64,000 bases of DNA from Chloroflexota bacterium (GTDB lineage: Bacteria; Chloroflexota; JAJPGV01), in the NCBI GenBank assembly GCA_021325635.1, contig JAJPGV010000030.1, positions 1 to 64,000 of the forward strand, given 5' to 3'. The position numbers were made by a program, and so were the translations under genes. The notes below the pieces were generated by a model. The model searched no databases. It was not told the DNA's origin and saw only the letters and a list, made by a program, of their open reading frames with translations. Shown in pieces: positions 44,496-52,567 of the stretch (position 1 is the first letter of the stretch; each line of letters opens with the position of its first letter).

Positions 44496-44606
44496 TTAGG
44501 ACTCTCCTTTCAGGGCGCTACCTGGCGTCCGATTGCTGGCTTGCCGCCAGACGGCCAGATCGAGGACGGCGCTGTTGACGCTGATGGTTACCCAGGAACG
44601 GTTCAT
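44496..44606 (-). CDS. Possible leader peptide of the kdp operon (36 aa)
   Basis: ATG at 44606 with AGGGAAG 4 nt upstream. The stop TAA is one base before the kdpF TTG. It reads MNRSWVTISVNSAVLDLAVW, then a hydrophilic end. It spans the kdpF ribosome site, so its translation could control kdpF access. No similarity is recognised and chance is possible. Confidence 0.3.
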   Translation of the reverse strand: MNRSWVTISVNSAVLDLAVWRQASNRTPGSALKGES

Positions 44607-44617
44607 CGTGCTTCCCT

Positions 44618-44692
44618 GGCATTCGCCTCGGATGAGTGCCCGCGCCTGCCTTCTCGTATGGCGAACGAAAGCCTCGCTTCGCGGGAGATGCC
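44618..44692 (-). promoter_or_regulatory. Structured kdp leader RNA candidate
   Basis: In the minus-strand RNA, GGCAT (44692-44688) pairs with ATGCC (44622-44618) and CCCGCG (44685-44680) pairs with CGCGGG (44644-44639). A third small hairpin lies between them. It ends 12 nt before the leader-peptide ATG. It does not show the GGGGAACC core of the ydaO c-di-AMP riboswitch, so I do not name a class. Confidence 0.4.
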
Positions 44693-44778
44693 ATCGCCGC
44701 CCATGCCCGTCACAGCCATACAAGTTCAAGGTATGGGGTAAGCGTTAGGAAACTGTTGGGATTGCGCGCTCCCGGTAT

Positions 44779-44795
44779 TAAAAATTCGCTAAAAA
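44779..44795 (-). promoter_or_regulatory. Candidate KdpE operator
   Basis: TTTTTA-N5-TTTTTA reading on the minus strand (44795-44790 and 44784-44779), an AT-rich direct repeat in a GC-rich genome, 285 bp before kdpF. The E. coli kdp operator as I remember it has the same two T-rich half-sites with the same 5-bp spacing. Confidence 0.5.
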
Positions 44796-44806
44796 TCCGG
44801 CCGCTC

Positions 44807-44824
44807 GCCACCTGCCCAGGTGGC
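44807..44824. terminator. Hairpin after the GH5-like gene
   Basis: GCCACCT and AGGTGGC form a 7-bp stem with a 4-nt loop. A T-rich stretch follows 10 nt later on the minus strand and belongs to the operator. A weak terminator between the GH5-like gene and the kdp promoter. Confidence 0.4.
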
Positions 44825-44868
44825 TGCGCCCAACAGGACCCCCGGGACTGCTTAAGCGCGGCGAGAGC

Positions 44869-45900
44869 TCATCGCTCTCGGAGCAGCTGCCATGGCCAGG
44901 GGCGGCTGCTGCGTTCGACGAACGCTGCCAGGCGGTCGTAGTCGGTATGCCACAGCGCGTCGAAGCCCAATGTTGTGTCGCCGTTGCCGTTGTCCTCGAG
45001 GCCTTTGGCGATGAAGCCGTCCAGCAGGAAGGCGCTTACGCCGCGCGATCGCCAGTACTCCAGCTCAGTACCGTAGCGATCGGCGCGATCGTCCCAGGCG
45101 CTGATGCCCGTTTCTTCCACAATAGCCTTCCTGCCGTGGGCAATCGCCCACGCCACGTCCACCACCGAGCCGCGGTAGCCGTTGCCGGGATGAATGGTTA
45201 CCACCTGCACCGACGGAAGCTGCGAATAGAGCTCTGCGGGTGTGAAGCCGGCCTGGCTGGCCTGGATCACCCCTGAGCTGACCGGCCGCCCTGGGTCCAG
45301 CTGCTCGATCTCCGCCGACACGTCCTGCATCATGCGCAGAAACGCCTGTCGGTCTGGGTCCTGGAGCTCGTTGCCGGGCTCCCAGGCGTACACGTTGGGA
45401 TGTCCCCGGTTCCGGCTCACCACTGTCCGCACGAAATCGAGGTATGCGCCACGGTAGGCCCGCGCCATGAAGTCGTGGTTCAGGTGGCGGATGCCTTCCC
45501 ACACGTCACTGTAGTACGGGTCGAGCTCGGGTGGGTTCTGGCGCGAAGCGTAGTAGTTCACGAAGCTCACGATCGCCGAGACGTGATAGGCCTCCGCCCG
45601 GGTGAGGAACCGATCCAGCCGGTCGGCGGCCTCTTGGGCCGATATCCCATCGAAGGCCGGGAACACTCGCACGACGCGCACGCCCATGCGCTGCAGCGCG
45701 GCCAGCTCCAGGTCTACGTCCTCGTCGCGCGCCCGTGGGAACAGATCGCCATAGCCATAGTGCGTGATGCCCGTCACGTTCACGCCCATATCCACGGGAT
45801 GCAGGGCATTCCAGGAGACCGACCCCATCGCAGGCTGCCAGCCGGTGACGTTGGCCAGCCCGAGCATGCTGGCGCCGATGAGGCCGAAGCCGAGCAGCAC
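44869..45900 (-). CDS. Glycoside hydrolase family 5-like protein
   Basis: 343 aa starting at GTG; the open frame continues upstream without a standard start, so the N-terminal membrane anchor (LLGFGLIGASMLGLANVTGW) may be longer. TIM-barrel features: VNVTGITHYGYGDLF, FVNYYASRQNPPELD, NVYAWEPGNELQDPD with the acid/base Glu, and AIVEETGISAWDD with the nucleophile Glu. Acts on beta-glycans outside the membrane; the precise substrate is unknown. Confidence 0.7.
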   Translation of the reverse strand: MLLGFGLIGASMLGLANVTGWQPAMGSVSWNALHPVDMGVNVTGITHYGYGDLFPRARDEDVDLELAALQRMGVRVVRVFPAFDGISAQEAADRLDRFLTRAEAYHVSAIVSFVNYYASRQNPPELDPYYSDVWEGIRHLNHDFMARAYRGAYLDFVRTVVSRNRGHPNVYAWEPGNELQDPDRQAFLRMMQDVSAEIEQLDPGRPVSSGVIQASQAGFTPAELYSQLPSVQVVTIHPGNGYRGSVVDVAWAIAHGRKAIVEETGISAWDDRADRYGTELEYWRSRGVSAFLLDGFIAKGLEDNGNGDTTLGFDALWHTDYDRLAAFVERSSRPWPWQLLRER

Positions 45901-46015
45901 GGATCCGCTGAAGGCCAGCAGGCCGCGCCAAGCTCGCCGGTCGAGCTGCTTTTCGCCGCCTGCCAGCCAATCTGCCTGCCGGAGCGCCTGCGCGCCGGCT
46001 CGCCGGGGACTCAGC

Positions 46016-46663
46016 CTATGGCGCCACGATGGTGTAGCTGAACGTCTGGCTCATGGCGCCCTGGCCCGGTACCGCCCAATGCGCTGTGATGGAAGCCGAT
46101 CCCAGCCGGTTGGCGGAGAACGTCGCGGTGGGATTGGAGCTGGAGGGCGGGCTGAATCCCGGCGCGCTCCAGAACATGAACCCCGACCCGCTGAAGCTGC
46201 ACGATACCGTCGATCCCTGTGTCAGGCTGCCGCTGTCCGGCGTGCATGTGACCGTCGACGACGTCGTCGGCGCCACGATCAGGTAGGTGAAGCTCTGGCT
46301 TACTGCGCCCACGCCGGGAGCCGACCAGAAGGCCGTGATCGTTCCGTTGCCCGCCCGCGCGGCGGTGAAGCTGGCTGTGGTGCTGTTGCTGGATTGCGGA
46401 GAGAAGCCTGGTGCGCTCCAGAACAGGAACCTCGCATCCGCTGTTCCGGAGAAGCTGCAGGCCACTGTGGATCCCAGGTTGATGCTTCCGCCCGAGGGCG
46501 TGCACGTGGCGCTGGGCACCGGCACGCTGGTGGTGGTGGCCGCCGGGCTGGCGCCGCTGTCCGAATAGGCCACGCCCATACCCCAGGGCCCGGCAACGAA
46601 TATCGCTCCTGCCAGGGCGAGAGCTCCTCCAAACCCCAGGCCGCGCAGCCGAAGTCCTTTCAT
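46016..46663 (-). CDS. Secreted protein with two Ig-like tandem repeats
   Basis: 215 aa from the ATG at 46663 with GGAGG 7-8 nt upstream. A signal peptide (LGFGGALALAGAIFVAGPWG) is followed by two repeats of about 80 residues. Each reads CTP..GS...GSTV.CSFSG, then FWSAPGFSP, then ASIT or GTIT, then a final TYLIVAP or SYTIVAP. The pair of Cys in each repeat may form a disulfide. A surface-binding role is likely but not shown. No family is recognised. Confidence 0.6.
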   Translation of the reverse strand: MKGLRLRGLGFGGALALAGAIFVAGPWGMGVAYSDSGASPAATTTSVPVPSATCTPSGGSINLGSTVACSFSGTADARFLFWSAPGFSPQSSNSTTASFTAARAGNGTITAFWSAPGVGAVSQSFTYLIVAPTTSSTVTCTPDSGSLTQGSTVSCSFSGSGFMFWSAPGFSPPSSSNPTATFSANRLGSASITAHWAVPGQGAMSQTFSYTIVAP

Positions 46664-46975
46664 GAGCCTGCCTCCACTGGTGTCACATCTATCTGCATTG
46701 GCTTTCACCACGAATCACCTACTCACGCTGTCGAGAGGCAGCGCTGTTGCCTGCTGGCTGGCTAGGTCGCAGAGATTGCAGACAACTCCGACGGTACGCC
46801 CGCCGCTCGGTACGTGACAAGGCAACGTTCGGCATACTTCCCGCGTGCTTTCGGCAGTGCGGATGACGAACGTCCTCCCCCGTCCGTGTGGTCTGCCCAT
46901 GAGGGGCTCGGCCACCACCTGCCGGCAGGAGCCCACTCCTGTCAGACAAACGAACCGCGGCGCTGGGCGGCCAGC
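46664..46975. other. 312-bp region without a convincing gene
   Basis: A 73-codon minus-strand frame with several Cys exists but has no proper ribosome site and no recognised fold. I see no RNA gene or repeat. Holds the leader of the repeat-protein gene and the end of the isochorismatase gene. Confidence 0.35.
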
Positions 46976-47599
46976 CTACGCCTGAGCGCGCTCCATCTCG
47001 GCTAGGGCCTCGGCGGCGGTCAGGACGCGGGCGAAGGCTTTGCGCCAGGTGCTGAAGAACACCTTCTGCACCTCTTCCTCGCTGATGGCGCCCCAACCCT
47101 GATCGGCAATCGGCCGCGGGGCGCAGCAATCGCTCAGCGCCGCCACCCGAAAGCCGAGGTTGGAGGCTTCCCGGATGATGGTGTCGCAGCCAAATTGCAG
47201 CGTTGTGCCCGCTACCAGCAGCGTGTCGCGGTTGCGCTCCCGTACGTAATCGACGACCGGCGTGCCGCTGATGCAGCCGGACATCCAGCGCTTGACGAAG
47301 ACGAAGTCGTTGGGGTGGTCGCCGAAGGCGTCGGCTTTGCGGCATAGCGAGACGTCAATCTCGGCTTCGTCGGCCAGCTCCTGCCGCAGCACGGCTTTCT
47401 CGCGGGCGTTCTCGGAGCCGATGAGGGCGAACACCGTGGGAACGTCGTGCTCGCGACAGAAGGCGAGCAGCGGCTGCAGCGGGCCGATGGCGTCGCGGGC
47501 CGGGGGCGCGTAGAAGGGCGAGCTGGGCTCGACCATGCGCTCCTCCATGTCATTGACAATCAGCGCGCAGCGGTTGGGAATCAGTGGAAAGTCAGGCAT
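46976..47599 (-). CDS. Isochorismatase-like cysteine hydrolase
   Basis: 207 aa. The catalytic triad is visible: Asp in CALIVNDMEERM, Lys in FVFVKRWMSGCISGT, and Cys in GTTLQFGCDTIIREA. The family covers isochorismatase, nicotinamidase and related amidases. The conserved cis-peptide context fits, but the substrate cannot be named. It lies 40 nt before the PIG-V-like gene start on the same strand, so it may share its transcript. Confidence 0.85.
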   Translation of the reverse strand: MPDFPLIPNRCALIVNDMEERMVEPSSPFYAPPARDAIGPLQPLLAFCREHDVPTVFALIGSENAREKAVLRQELADEAEIDVSLCRKADAFGDHPNDFVFVKRWMSGCISGTPVVDYVRERNRDTLLVAGTTLQFGCDTIIREASNLGFRVAALSDCCAPRPIADQGWGAISEEEVQKVFFSTWRKAFARVLTAAEALAEMERAQA

Positions 47600-47638
47600 C
47601 GTGGGCCATCGTAGCCCACCCGCTCGAGGGCTGGGGCT

Positions 47639-48952
47639 CTACGCCACCCAGTAGCCCAGGGCGTGCATGGTCACGAACAGGCCCTGGACCATCACGAACG
47701 TGTACGTCAGCGGGACGAGCGCCCAGCGTGTCCGTGGCTGGGAGAGCAGTATGGCCGCCGCGATGAACACCGGGAAGGCCAGCAGCAGGTAGCGCGAGTA
47801 CGACATGAACGTTCCGCTGATGACGTTGAGGACGCCGACCATCAGGCCGTACACCGCCAGCGCGGGATGCACCCGTTGAAACAGCGGCACCAGCAGCCCC
47901 AGGAACAGCAGGAAGAACAGCCGGTCGATCGCCGAGTTGGTGAAGCCGTGGACGTCGAGGGGCCATTCCCCCAGCACCCTGGCCAGCTGCAGCGGATGCA
48001 GCACGTAGGACAGGGAGTGGGCCGAGACGTAGCTCTGCATGGCCTGGAACATCTCGAACGGATTACCGGTAGCCAGCTTCATGAAGGCCAGGTACGAGGC
48101 CGCGCCCAGGGCCGGACTGGCGACCGCCAGCAGACGAGGATCGGACAGGGCCTCGTCCCAGCTGGGCAGCGCCGCGCTCCGCCGGTGTACAGGGCGGGCC
48201 AGGCGCAAGCCCAAGGGCGTGCGCTCGACCAGGTAGTACACCGCCAGCGGCAGGACGATCAGCACGCCCTCCGGCCGCGCCAGCGGCAGCAACGCCGCGG
48301 GAATCGCCGCCCAGCCAAGCCGGCCGCGAAACAGCAGCAGGAAGAACGAGGACACCAGCAGCAGGTACAGCGACTCGGTGTAGATCAGCGACAGGAAGAA
48401 GGCGGTGGGGAAGGCCAGGTACAGCAGCAGGCTGTTCCTGGCAACGTCGCGGCCGTGGAGCTCCCGGATCAGCTCGAAGAGCAGGTACAGCCCAATCAGC
48501 GAAGCCAGATTGGCCACGATGAAGCCGGCCAGGAGCTGGTCGTGCACGGCGCCCGTGGCCAGACGGATGAGCAGCGGGAAGAGTGGGAAGAAGGCGTTGG
48601 ACATCTGCCCCGGCTGGTAGCCGTAGCTGCTCAGGTAGAGGTAGTGCTGCGCATCCCAGGTGCTGAAGGCTGAGGCCAGCGACACGTGCTGGAAATCGGG
48701 GTCTACGAAGTTCGCCTCGAACGCCTCGGTCGAGAAGGGCAGCAGCTCGTACGCAAGGAACACGATCAGCAGCACCGTCATCTTGCCGGCGAGGATGGCC
48801 AGCAGCAGGCGAGTGACGGGGAATGGTCGATCCTCGGTGCCGGGTGCCGGCCTGCCATTCGTGGGCGCGCTCTCGTCGTCCACGTGCCATTCCACGCCCG
48901 AGACGGTCTCTCCGGGGGGTGAGATCATGCGTCGCTGGCTGGGGGATGACAT
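47639..48952 (-). CDS. PIG-V-like mannosyltransferase (GT-C membrane protein)
   Basis: 437 aa. A 60-residue N-terminus is followed by about ten membrane helices. WDAQHYLYLSSYGYQPGQMS and FFPLFPLLIRLATG are the PIG-V (mannosyltransferase 2) motifs, with catalytic acidic residues following helix 1. It uses a polyprenyl-phosphate sugar to modify a lipid or glycan outside the membrane. Role inferred from the family. Confidence 0.75.
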   Translation of the reverse strand: MSSPSQRRMISPPGETVSGVEWHVDDESAPTNGRPAPGTEDRPFPVTRLLLAILAGKMTVLLIVFLAYELLPFSTEAFEANFVDPDFQHVSLASAFSTWDAQHYLYLSSYGYQPGQMSNAFFPLFPLLIRLATGAVHDQLLAGFIVANLASLIGLYLLFELIRELHGRDVARNSLLLYLAFPTAFFLSLIYTESLYLLLVSSFFLLLFRGRLGWAAIPAALLPLARPEGVLIVLPLAVYYLVERTPLGLRLARPVHRRSAALPSWDEALSDPRLLAVASPALGAASYLAFMKLATGNPFEMFQAMQSYVSAHSLSYVLHPLQLARVLGEWPLDVHGFTNSAIDRLFFLLFLGLLVPLFQRVHPALAVYGLMVGVLNVISGTFMSYSRYLLLAFPVFIAAAILLSQPRTRWALVPLTYTFVMVQGLFVTMHALGYWVA

Positions 48953-48983
48953 GCAGACAACGTCTCCGGACCCAATGGAGCGC

Positions 48984-50285
48984 TCAGGCCAGGGGAGGCA
49001 CGAGCTGGCCGTGCTCGGCCAGGAGGTCGTCCACCATGGCCACCATCTGGTCGAGACTGAGCTCCGAGGAAGCGTGCGGATCGAGGAACACCGCCTGGTA
49101 CACGCAGTCTCGCTTGCCGCTCAGCGCGGCCTCCACTGCCAGCTCCTGCACGTTCACGTTGGTGCGCATGAGCGCTGCCAGCTGCGGCGGCAGCGTGCCG
49201 ATGGCGGTAGGGGTTAGGCCAAGGCCGTCCACGGCGCAGGGCAGCTCGACGGCGCAGCCCGGCGGCAGGTTGTCGATAAGGCCGTGATTGGCCACATTGC
49301 CGTAGACCACGCGCGGCGTGTTGGTCTCCATCGAATGGACGATGAGCGGGCCGAATTCGCCGCTGAGGGCGTCGGCCACATCCACCCGGCCCCCGCTGGC
49401 CATCTCCCGATGAAAGGAGTCCCACCAAGCGTTGTACGACTCACAGCGCCTGATGTATTCATCCAGCGGGATGCCGTAGCGCTCGATGAGCTCCGGAAAG
49501 TCCCGCTTGATGAAGTAGGGCAGGTATTCGGAGAAGTGCTCGCTGGACTCCGACACGAAGTAGCCGAAGCGGCGCAGGCCCTCGAAGCGAACGGGGTCCT
49601 TGGCCCGGATGTCGGGGTTCTCCATAGCTTCACGCAGGCGCGGGTACATGTCCTGGCCGTTGTGGCGCAGTTCCAGGAAGAAGGCGAAATGATTGATGCC
49701 CGCCGCGCGGTAGCGCAGCTCCTCCCAGGGAACGCCCAGATAGCCGCCAAGCTGCCAGGCCGTGTTGGGGATGCTGTGGCACAGCCCAACCGACTTGACG
49801 CCGGACAGTCGTGACGCGCCCCAAACCAGCATGGCCATGGGGTTGGTGTAATTCAGCAGCCAACCGCTAGGGGCCAGCTCCTCCATGTCCCTGAGGATGC
49901 CGGCGAGCACCGGCATGGTGCGCAGGCAGCGCATGATGCCGCCAATGCCGATGGTGTCGGCGATGGTCTGCTGCAGGCCGTATTTCTTGGGCACGTTGAA
50001 GTCGGTCAGCGTGGCCTCGAAGCCGCCAACCTGGACCGTGTTGACGACGTAATCGGCGCCACGAATCGCTTCGGCTCGATCGAGCGTGGCCTTTACCTGC
50101 GTATCGCTGCCGGTCTTCTCGCGGGCTACCTGCCTGACGATGTGCTCGGCGACCTTCAGGCGCTCGGCGTCGATGTCCATGAGCGCGATCTCGGTGTCGC
50201 GCAGCTCGGGGAACAGCAGGATGTCCGTCACGAGGTTCTGCGTGAACACCACGCTGCCGGCGCCAATCAGCGCAACCTTGGCCAT
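48984..50285 (-). CDS. GH4 alpha-glucosidase/alpha-galactosidase
   Basis: 433 aa of the NAD+- and Mn2+-dependent GH4 family. N-terminal Rossmann fold KVALIGAGSVVFTQNLVTDI; metal-binding Cys-His in VGLCHSIPNTAW and RAAGINHFAFFLEL; NYTNPMAMLVWG is typical of the alpha-galactosidase (MelA-like) branch. It hydrolyses alpha-glycosides, cytosolic. It is divergent from the DJ-1 gene. Confidence 0.9.
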   Translation of the reverse strand: MAKVALIGAGSVVFTQNLVTDILLFPELRDTEIALMDIDAERLKVAEHIVRQVAREKTGSDTQVKATLDRAEAIRGADYVVNTVQVGGFEATLTDFNVPKKYGLQQTIADTIGIGGIMRCLRTMPVLAGILRDMEELAPSGWLLNYTNPMAMLVWGASRLSGVKSVGLCHSIPNTAWQLGGYLGVPWEELRYRAAGINHFAFFLELRHNGQDMYPRLREAMENPDIRAKDPVRFEGLRRFGYFVSESSEHFSEYLPYFIKRDFPELIERYGIPLDEYIRRCESYNAWWDSFHREMASGGRVDVADALSGEFGPLIVHSMETNTPRVVYGNVANHGLIDNLPPGCAVELPCAVDGLGLTPTAIGTLPPQLAALMRTNVNVQELAVEAALSGKRDCVYQAVFLDPHASSELSLDQMVAMVDDLLAEHGQLVPPLA

Positions 50286-50341
50286 CTGGGCAGGATCTTA
50301 GCGGCTCGTGCCCGCTAAGATCCGCTCATAGGAGGCAAGAC

Positions 50342-50884
50342 ATGGAGTTAGCTGGCAAGCGCATAGCTGTTCTCGCCGAGAACATGTACCAGGAGATGGA
50401 GCTGTGGTATCCCGTCTATCGCTTCCGTGAAGCTGGGGCAACAGTCACGATCGTGGGCACCGGCAGCGCCAAGACCTACACCAGTAAGGTCGGCTATCCG
50501 GTCAAGGTCGACGCCGACGTAGCGGACGTTCGCGCCGCCGACTTCGAGGCGGTGATCATTCCCGGCGGCTACGCCCCCGATTACATGCGCCGATCCAAAG
50601 AGATGGTCGAGCTCGTGCGTCAGGCTGCCGCGCAAGGCAAAGTGGTCGCGGCCATCTGCCATGCCGGCTGGATGCTCTGCTCCGCGGACGTGATCCGCGG
50701 CAAGCGCGCGACCTCCTACTTCAGCATCAAGGACGACATGGTCCATGCCGGCGCCGAATGGGTCGACCAGGAGGTGGTTCGGGATGGCAACATCATCACC
50801 TCCCGTGAGCCGGCTGATCTGCCGGCGTTCTGCCGCGAGATCATTGCCACCTTGGTGCGGGAGCCGGCGCTGGCGGCACGCTAG
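50342..50884 (+). CDS. DJ-1/PfpI family protein
   Basis: 180 aa. The nucleophile Cys is at about residue 106 in VVAAICHAGWML, with Glu14 in LAENMYQEMELWYP close by, as in DJ-1/PfpI proteases and glyoxalases. IPGGYAPDYMRR is the oxyanion loop. Functions in the family include protein deglycation and heat-shock protease activity; which applies is not known. GGAGG precedes the ATG. Confidence 0.88.
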   Translation: MELAGKRIAVLAENMYQEMELWYPVYRFREAGATVTIVGTGSAKTYTSKVGYPVKVDADVADVRAADFEAVIIPGGYAPDYMRRSKEMVELVRQAAAQGKVVAAICHAGWMLCSADVIRGKRATSYFSIKDDMVHAGAEWVDQEVVRDGNIITSREPADLPAFCREIIATLVREPALAAR

Positions 50885-50894
50885 CTCCCGAAGA

Positions 50895-50964
50895 GTTCAC
50901 CCTCAGCGACGAGCGAAGGTCCGTAGGCTTGGAGGGATGCTTCGCGCCAGCTCAGCATGACAGC
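50895..50964. repeat. Dispersed palindromic intergenic element, copy B
   Basis: TTCACCCTCAGC at one end, GGGATGCTTCGCGCCAGCTC and AGCATGACAGC at the other. The inner block and the ends match copy A at 9789-9864. It lies between DJ-1 and queF, again convergent. Confidence 0.5.
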
Positions 50965-50987
50965 TGGGTGTGGCCGGCTGCCGGCCT

Positions 50988-51368
50988 TCAGCCGGCCTTG
51001 ACGTGCGTCGCCGTCACGGTGCTGGTGATGCCCCCTCTCACGTTGAACTCGCCGGTGACCGTCATCGACCGCGGATCGAGCGCCGCCACCAGGTCGTTGA
51101 GGATCAGGTTAGTGACGTCCTCGAAGAAATGGCCCTCGTCGCGGAACGACCAGATGTAGGTCTTGAGTGATTTGAGCTCCACGCAGCGCTGATCGGGAAC
51201 GTAGCGGATGCGGATGGTGCCGAAGTCGGGCTGGCCGGTGATGGGACACACGGCGGTGTATTCAGGACACAGGTGTTCGATTTCGTAGTCCCGTCCAGGG
51301 TGCGGGTTGGGGAAGGTGTCCAGCTGCTTACCGGGGGTGAGCGGCAAAATCGATCTCCTCTCGTACAT
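50988..51368 (-). CDS. queF: NADPH-dependent preQ0 reductase QueF
   Basis: 126 aa, the small (type I) form. It reduces preQ0 to preQ1 in queuosine synthesis. [18 protein letters not shown] holds the catalytic Cys, and [20 protein letters not shown] is the QueF motif. The 5' end overlaps queG by 41 nt, so both are in one transcript. Confidence 0.95.
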   Translation of the reverse strand: MYERRSILPLTPGKQLDTFPNPHPGRDYEIEHLCPEYTAVCPITGQPDFGTIRIRYVPDQRCVELKSLKTYIWSFRDEGHFFEDVTNLILNDLVAALDPRSMTVTGEFNVRGGITSTVTATHVKAG

Positions 51369-52434
51369 ACGGGTCTGTTTCGGTGCGGATGGCCTCCGCC
51401 AGTGCGGCCTCAGCCGCGCTGCCGCCGAGGCGGCCGAGCGCCCAGGCCGCGTGGCCGCGGACCAGTGGCTCCGGGTCCGAGCGCATGGCCGCGGCCAGGG
51501 GCGCCACAGCCGCCGGATCGCTCGAATTGCCCAGCGCGACGGCGACGTTGCGCAGCAGGCCGGCTCGCTTGGCCCGCTTGATGGCGCTGCCGCGGAAATG
51601 CTGGCGGAATGCCTCTTCGTCCAGCTCCAGCAGGGCTGCCAGCTCGGCTACGGCCGGTAGCTGGCCTTTGAAGGCGAATTCCTGGTGCTCCACGGGCCGC
51701 GCCTGCTGATTGACCGGACAGACGTCCTGGCACAGGTCGCAGCCGAAGATGTAGCCCCCGAGCAGCGGTCGCAGGTGGCGCGGGATGGGCCCGCGCAGCT
51801 CGATCGTCAGGAAGGAGATGCAGCGGTCGTTGTCCACCACGTAGGGGGCCACGATGGCGCCGGTGGGGCAGACATCGATGCAGGCGTGGCAGTGGCCGCA
51901 GTTCTGTCGCGTGGGCCGGTCGGGTTCGAGCTCCAGGGTGGTCACGAGCTCGGCCAGGAACAGCCAGCTGCCGAGCCGGCTGTTCAGCAGGTTCGTGTTC
52001 TTGCCGTACCAGCCCAGGCCCGCGCGTACCGCCGCGGCCCTGTCCACCAGGCGGCCGGTATCGACGAAGGTTCGGGCCTCGATCTCGCCGAATTCGGCTG
52101 CCAGCGAGTGCCGCAGCACCTCCAGGCGCCGGCGCAGCACGTCGTGGTAGTCCTCTCCCCAGGCATAGCGGGCGACGGTGCCCTGGGGCCCTTCTCCCGC
52201 GCCGTATGACATCGCCAGGCTGATGATGGACCGAGCTTCGGGCAGCAGCGCGCGGGGGTCAGTGGACACGGCCGCGCGCTCGGTCGTGAACCAGGGCAGC
52301 CCACTGAACAGCCCTTGATTGATACGATCGGTCAGCGCTTGACGTTCGGGCTCGAATGGCTGGACTGCGGCAATGCCTGCCAGGTCGAAGCCGGCGGCCA
52401 GGGCCAGCTTCTTCACTCGGGCGGCAGCGCTCAT
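51328..52434 (-). CDS. queG: Epoxyqueuosine reductase QueG
   Basis: 368 aa. It performs the last step of queuosine synthesis with cobalamin and two [4Fe-4S] clusters. [19 protein letters not shown] and [14 protein letters not shown] are the two cluster motifs. The last 90 residues form a HEAT-like repeat ([31 protein letters not shown]). Overlaps queF. Confidence 0.95.
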   Translation of the reverse strand: MSAAARVKKLALAAGFDLAGIAAVQPFEPERQALTDRINQGLFSGLPWFTTERAAVSTDPRALLPEARSIISLAMSYGAGEGPQGTVARYAWGEDYHDVLRRRLEVLRHSLAAEFGEIEARTFVDTGRLVDRAAAVRAGLGWYGKNTNLLNSRLGSWLFLAELVTTLELEPDRPTRQNCGHCHACIDVCPTGAIVAPYVVDNDRCISFLTIELRGPIPRHLRPLLGGYIFGCDLCQDVCPVNQQARPVEHQEFAFKGQLPAVAELAALLELDEEAFRQHFRGSAIKRAKRAGLLRNVAVALGNSSDPAAVAPLAAAMRSDPEPLVRGHAAWALGRLGGSAAEAALAEAIRTETDPYVREEIDFAAHPR

Positions 52435-52567
52435 ACCTGCGAGTGTAGTGACGGTTCATGCCGGAAATGACGGCAGCCGAAAAGGGCGAGAGTCGCGGGC
52501 CTGAAACTCCGCGCCGACAAATCAGGCAGGATAGGTAACGCATTTCGTGTGAAGGATTGATCTGAGC

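Noticed and set aside
44618-44692. ydaO c-di-AMP riboswitch before kdp
   Set aside because: The conserved GGGGAACC core is missing; reported only as an unnamed structure.
46715-46936. 73-codon minus-strand frame with several Cys
   Set aside because: No proper ribosome site, mixed codon use, no family. It may just be leader sequence.
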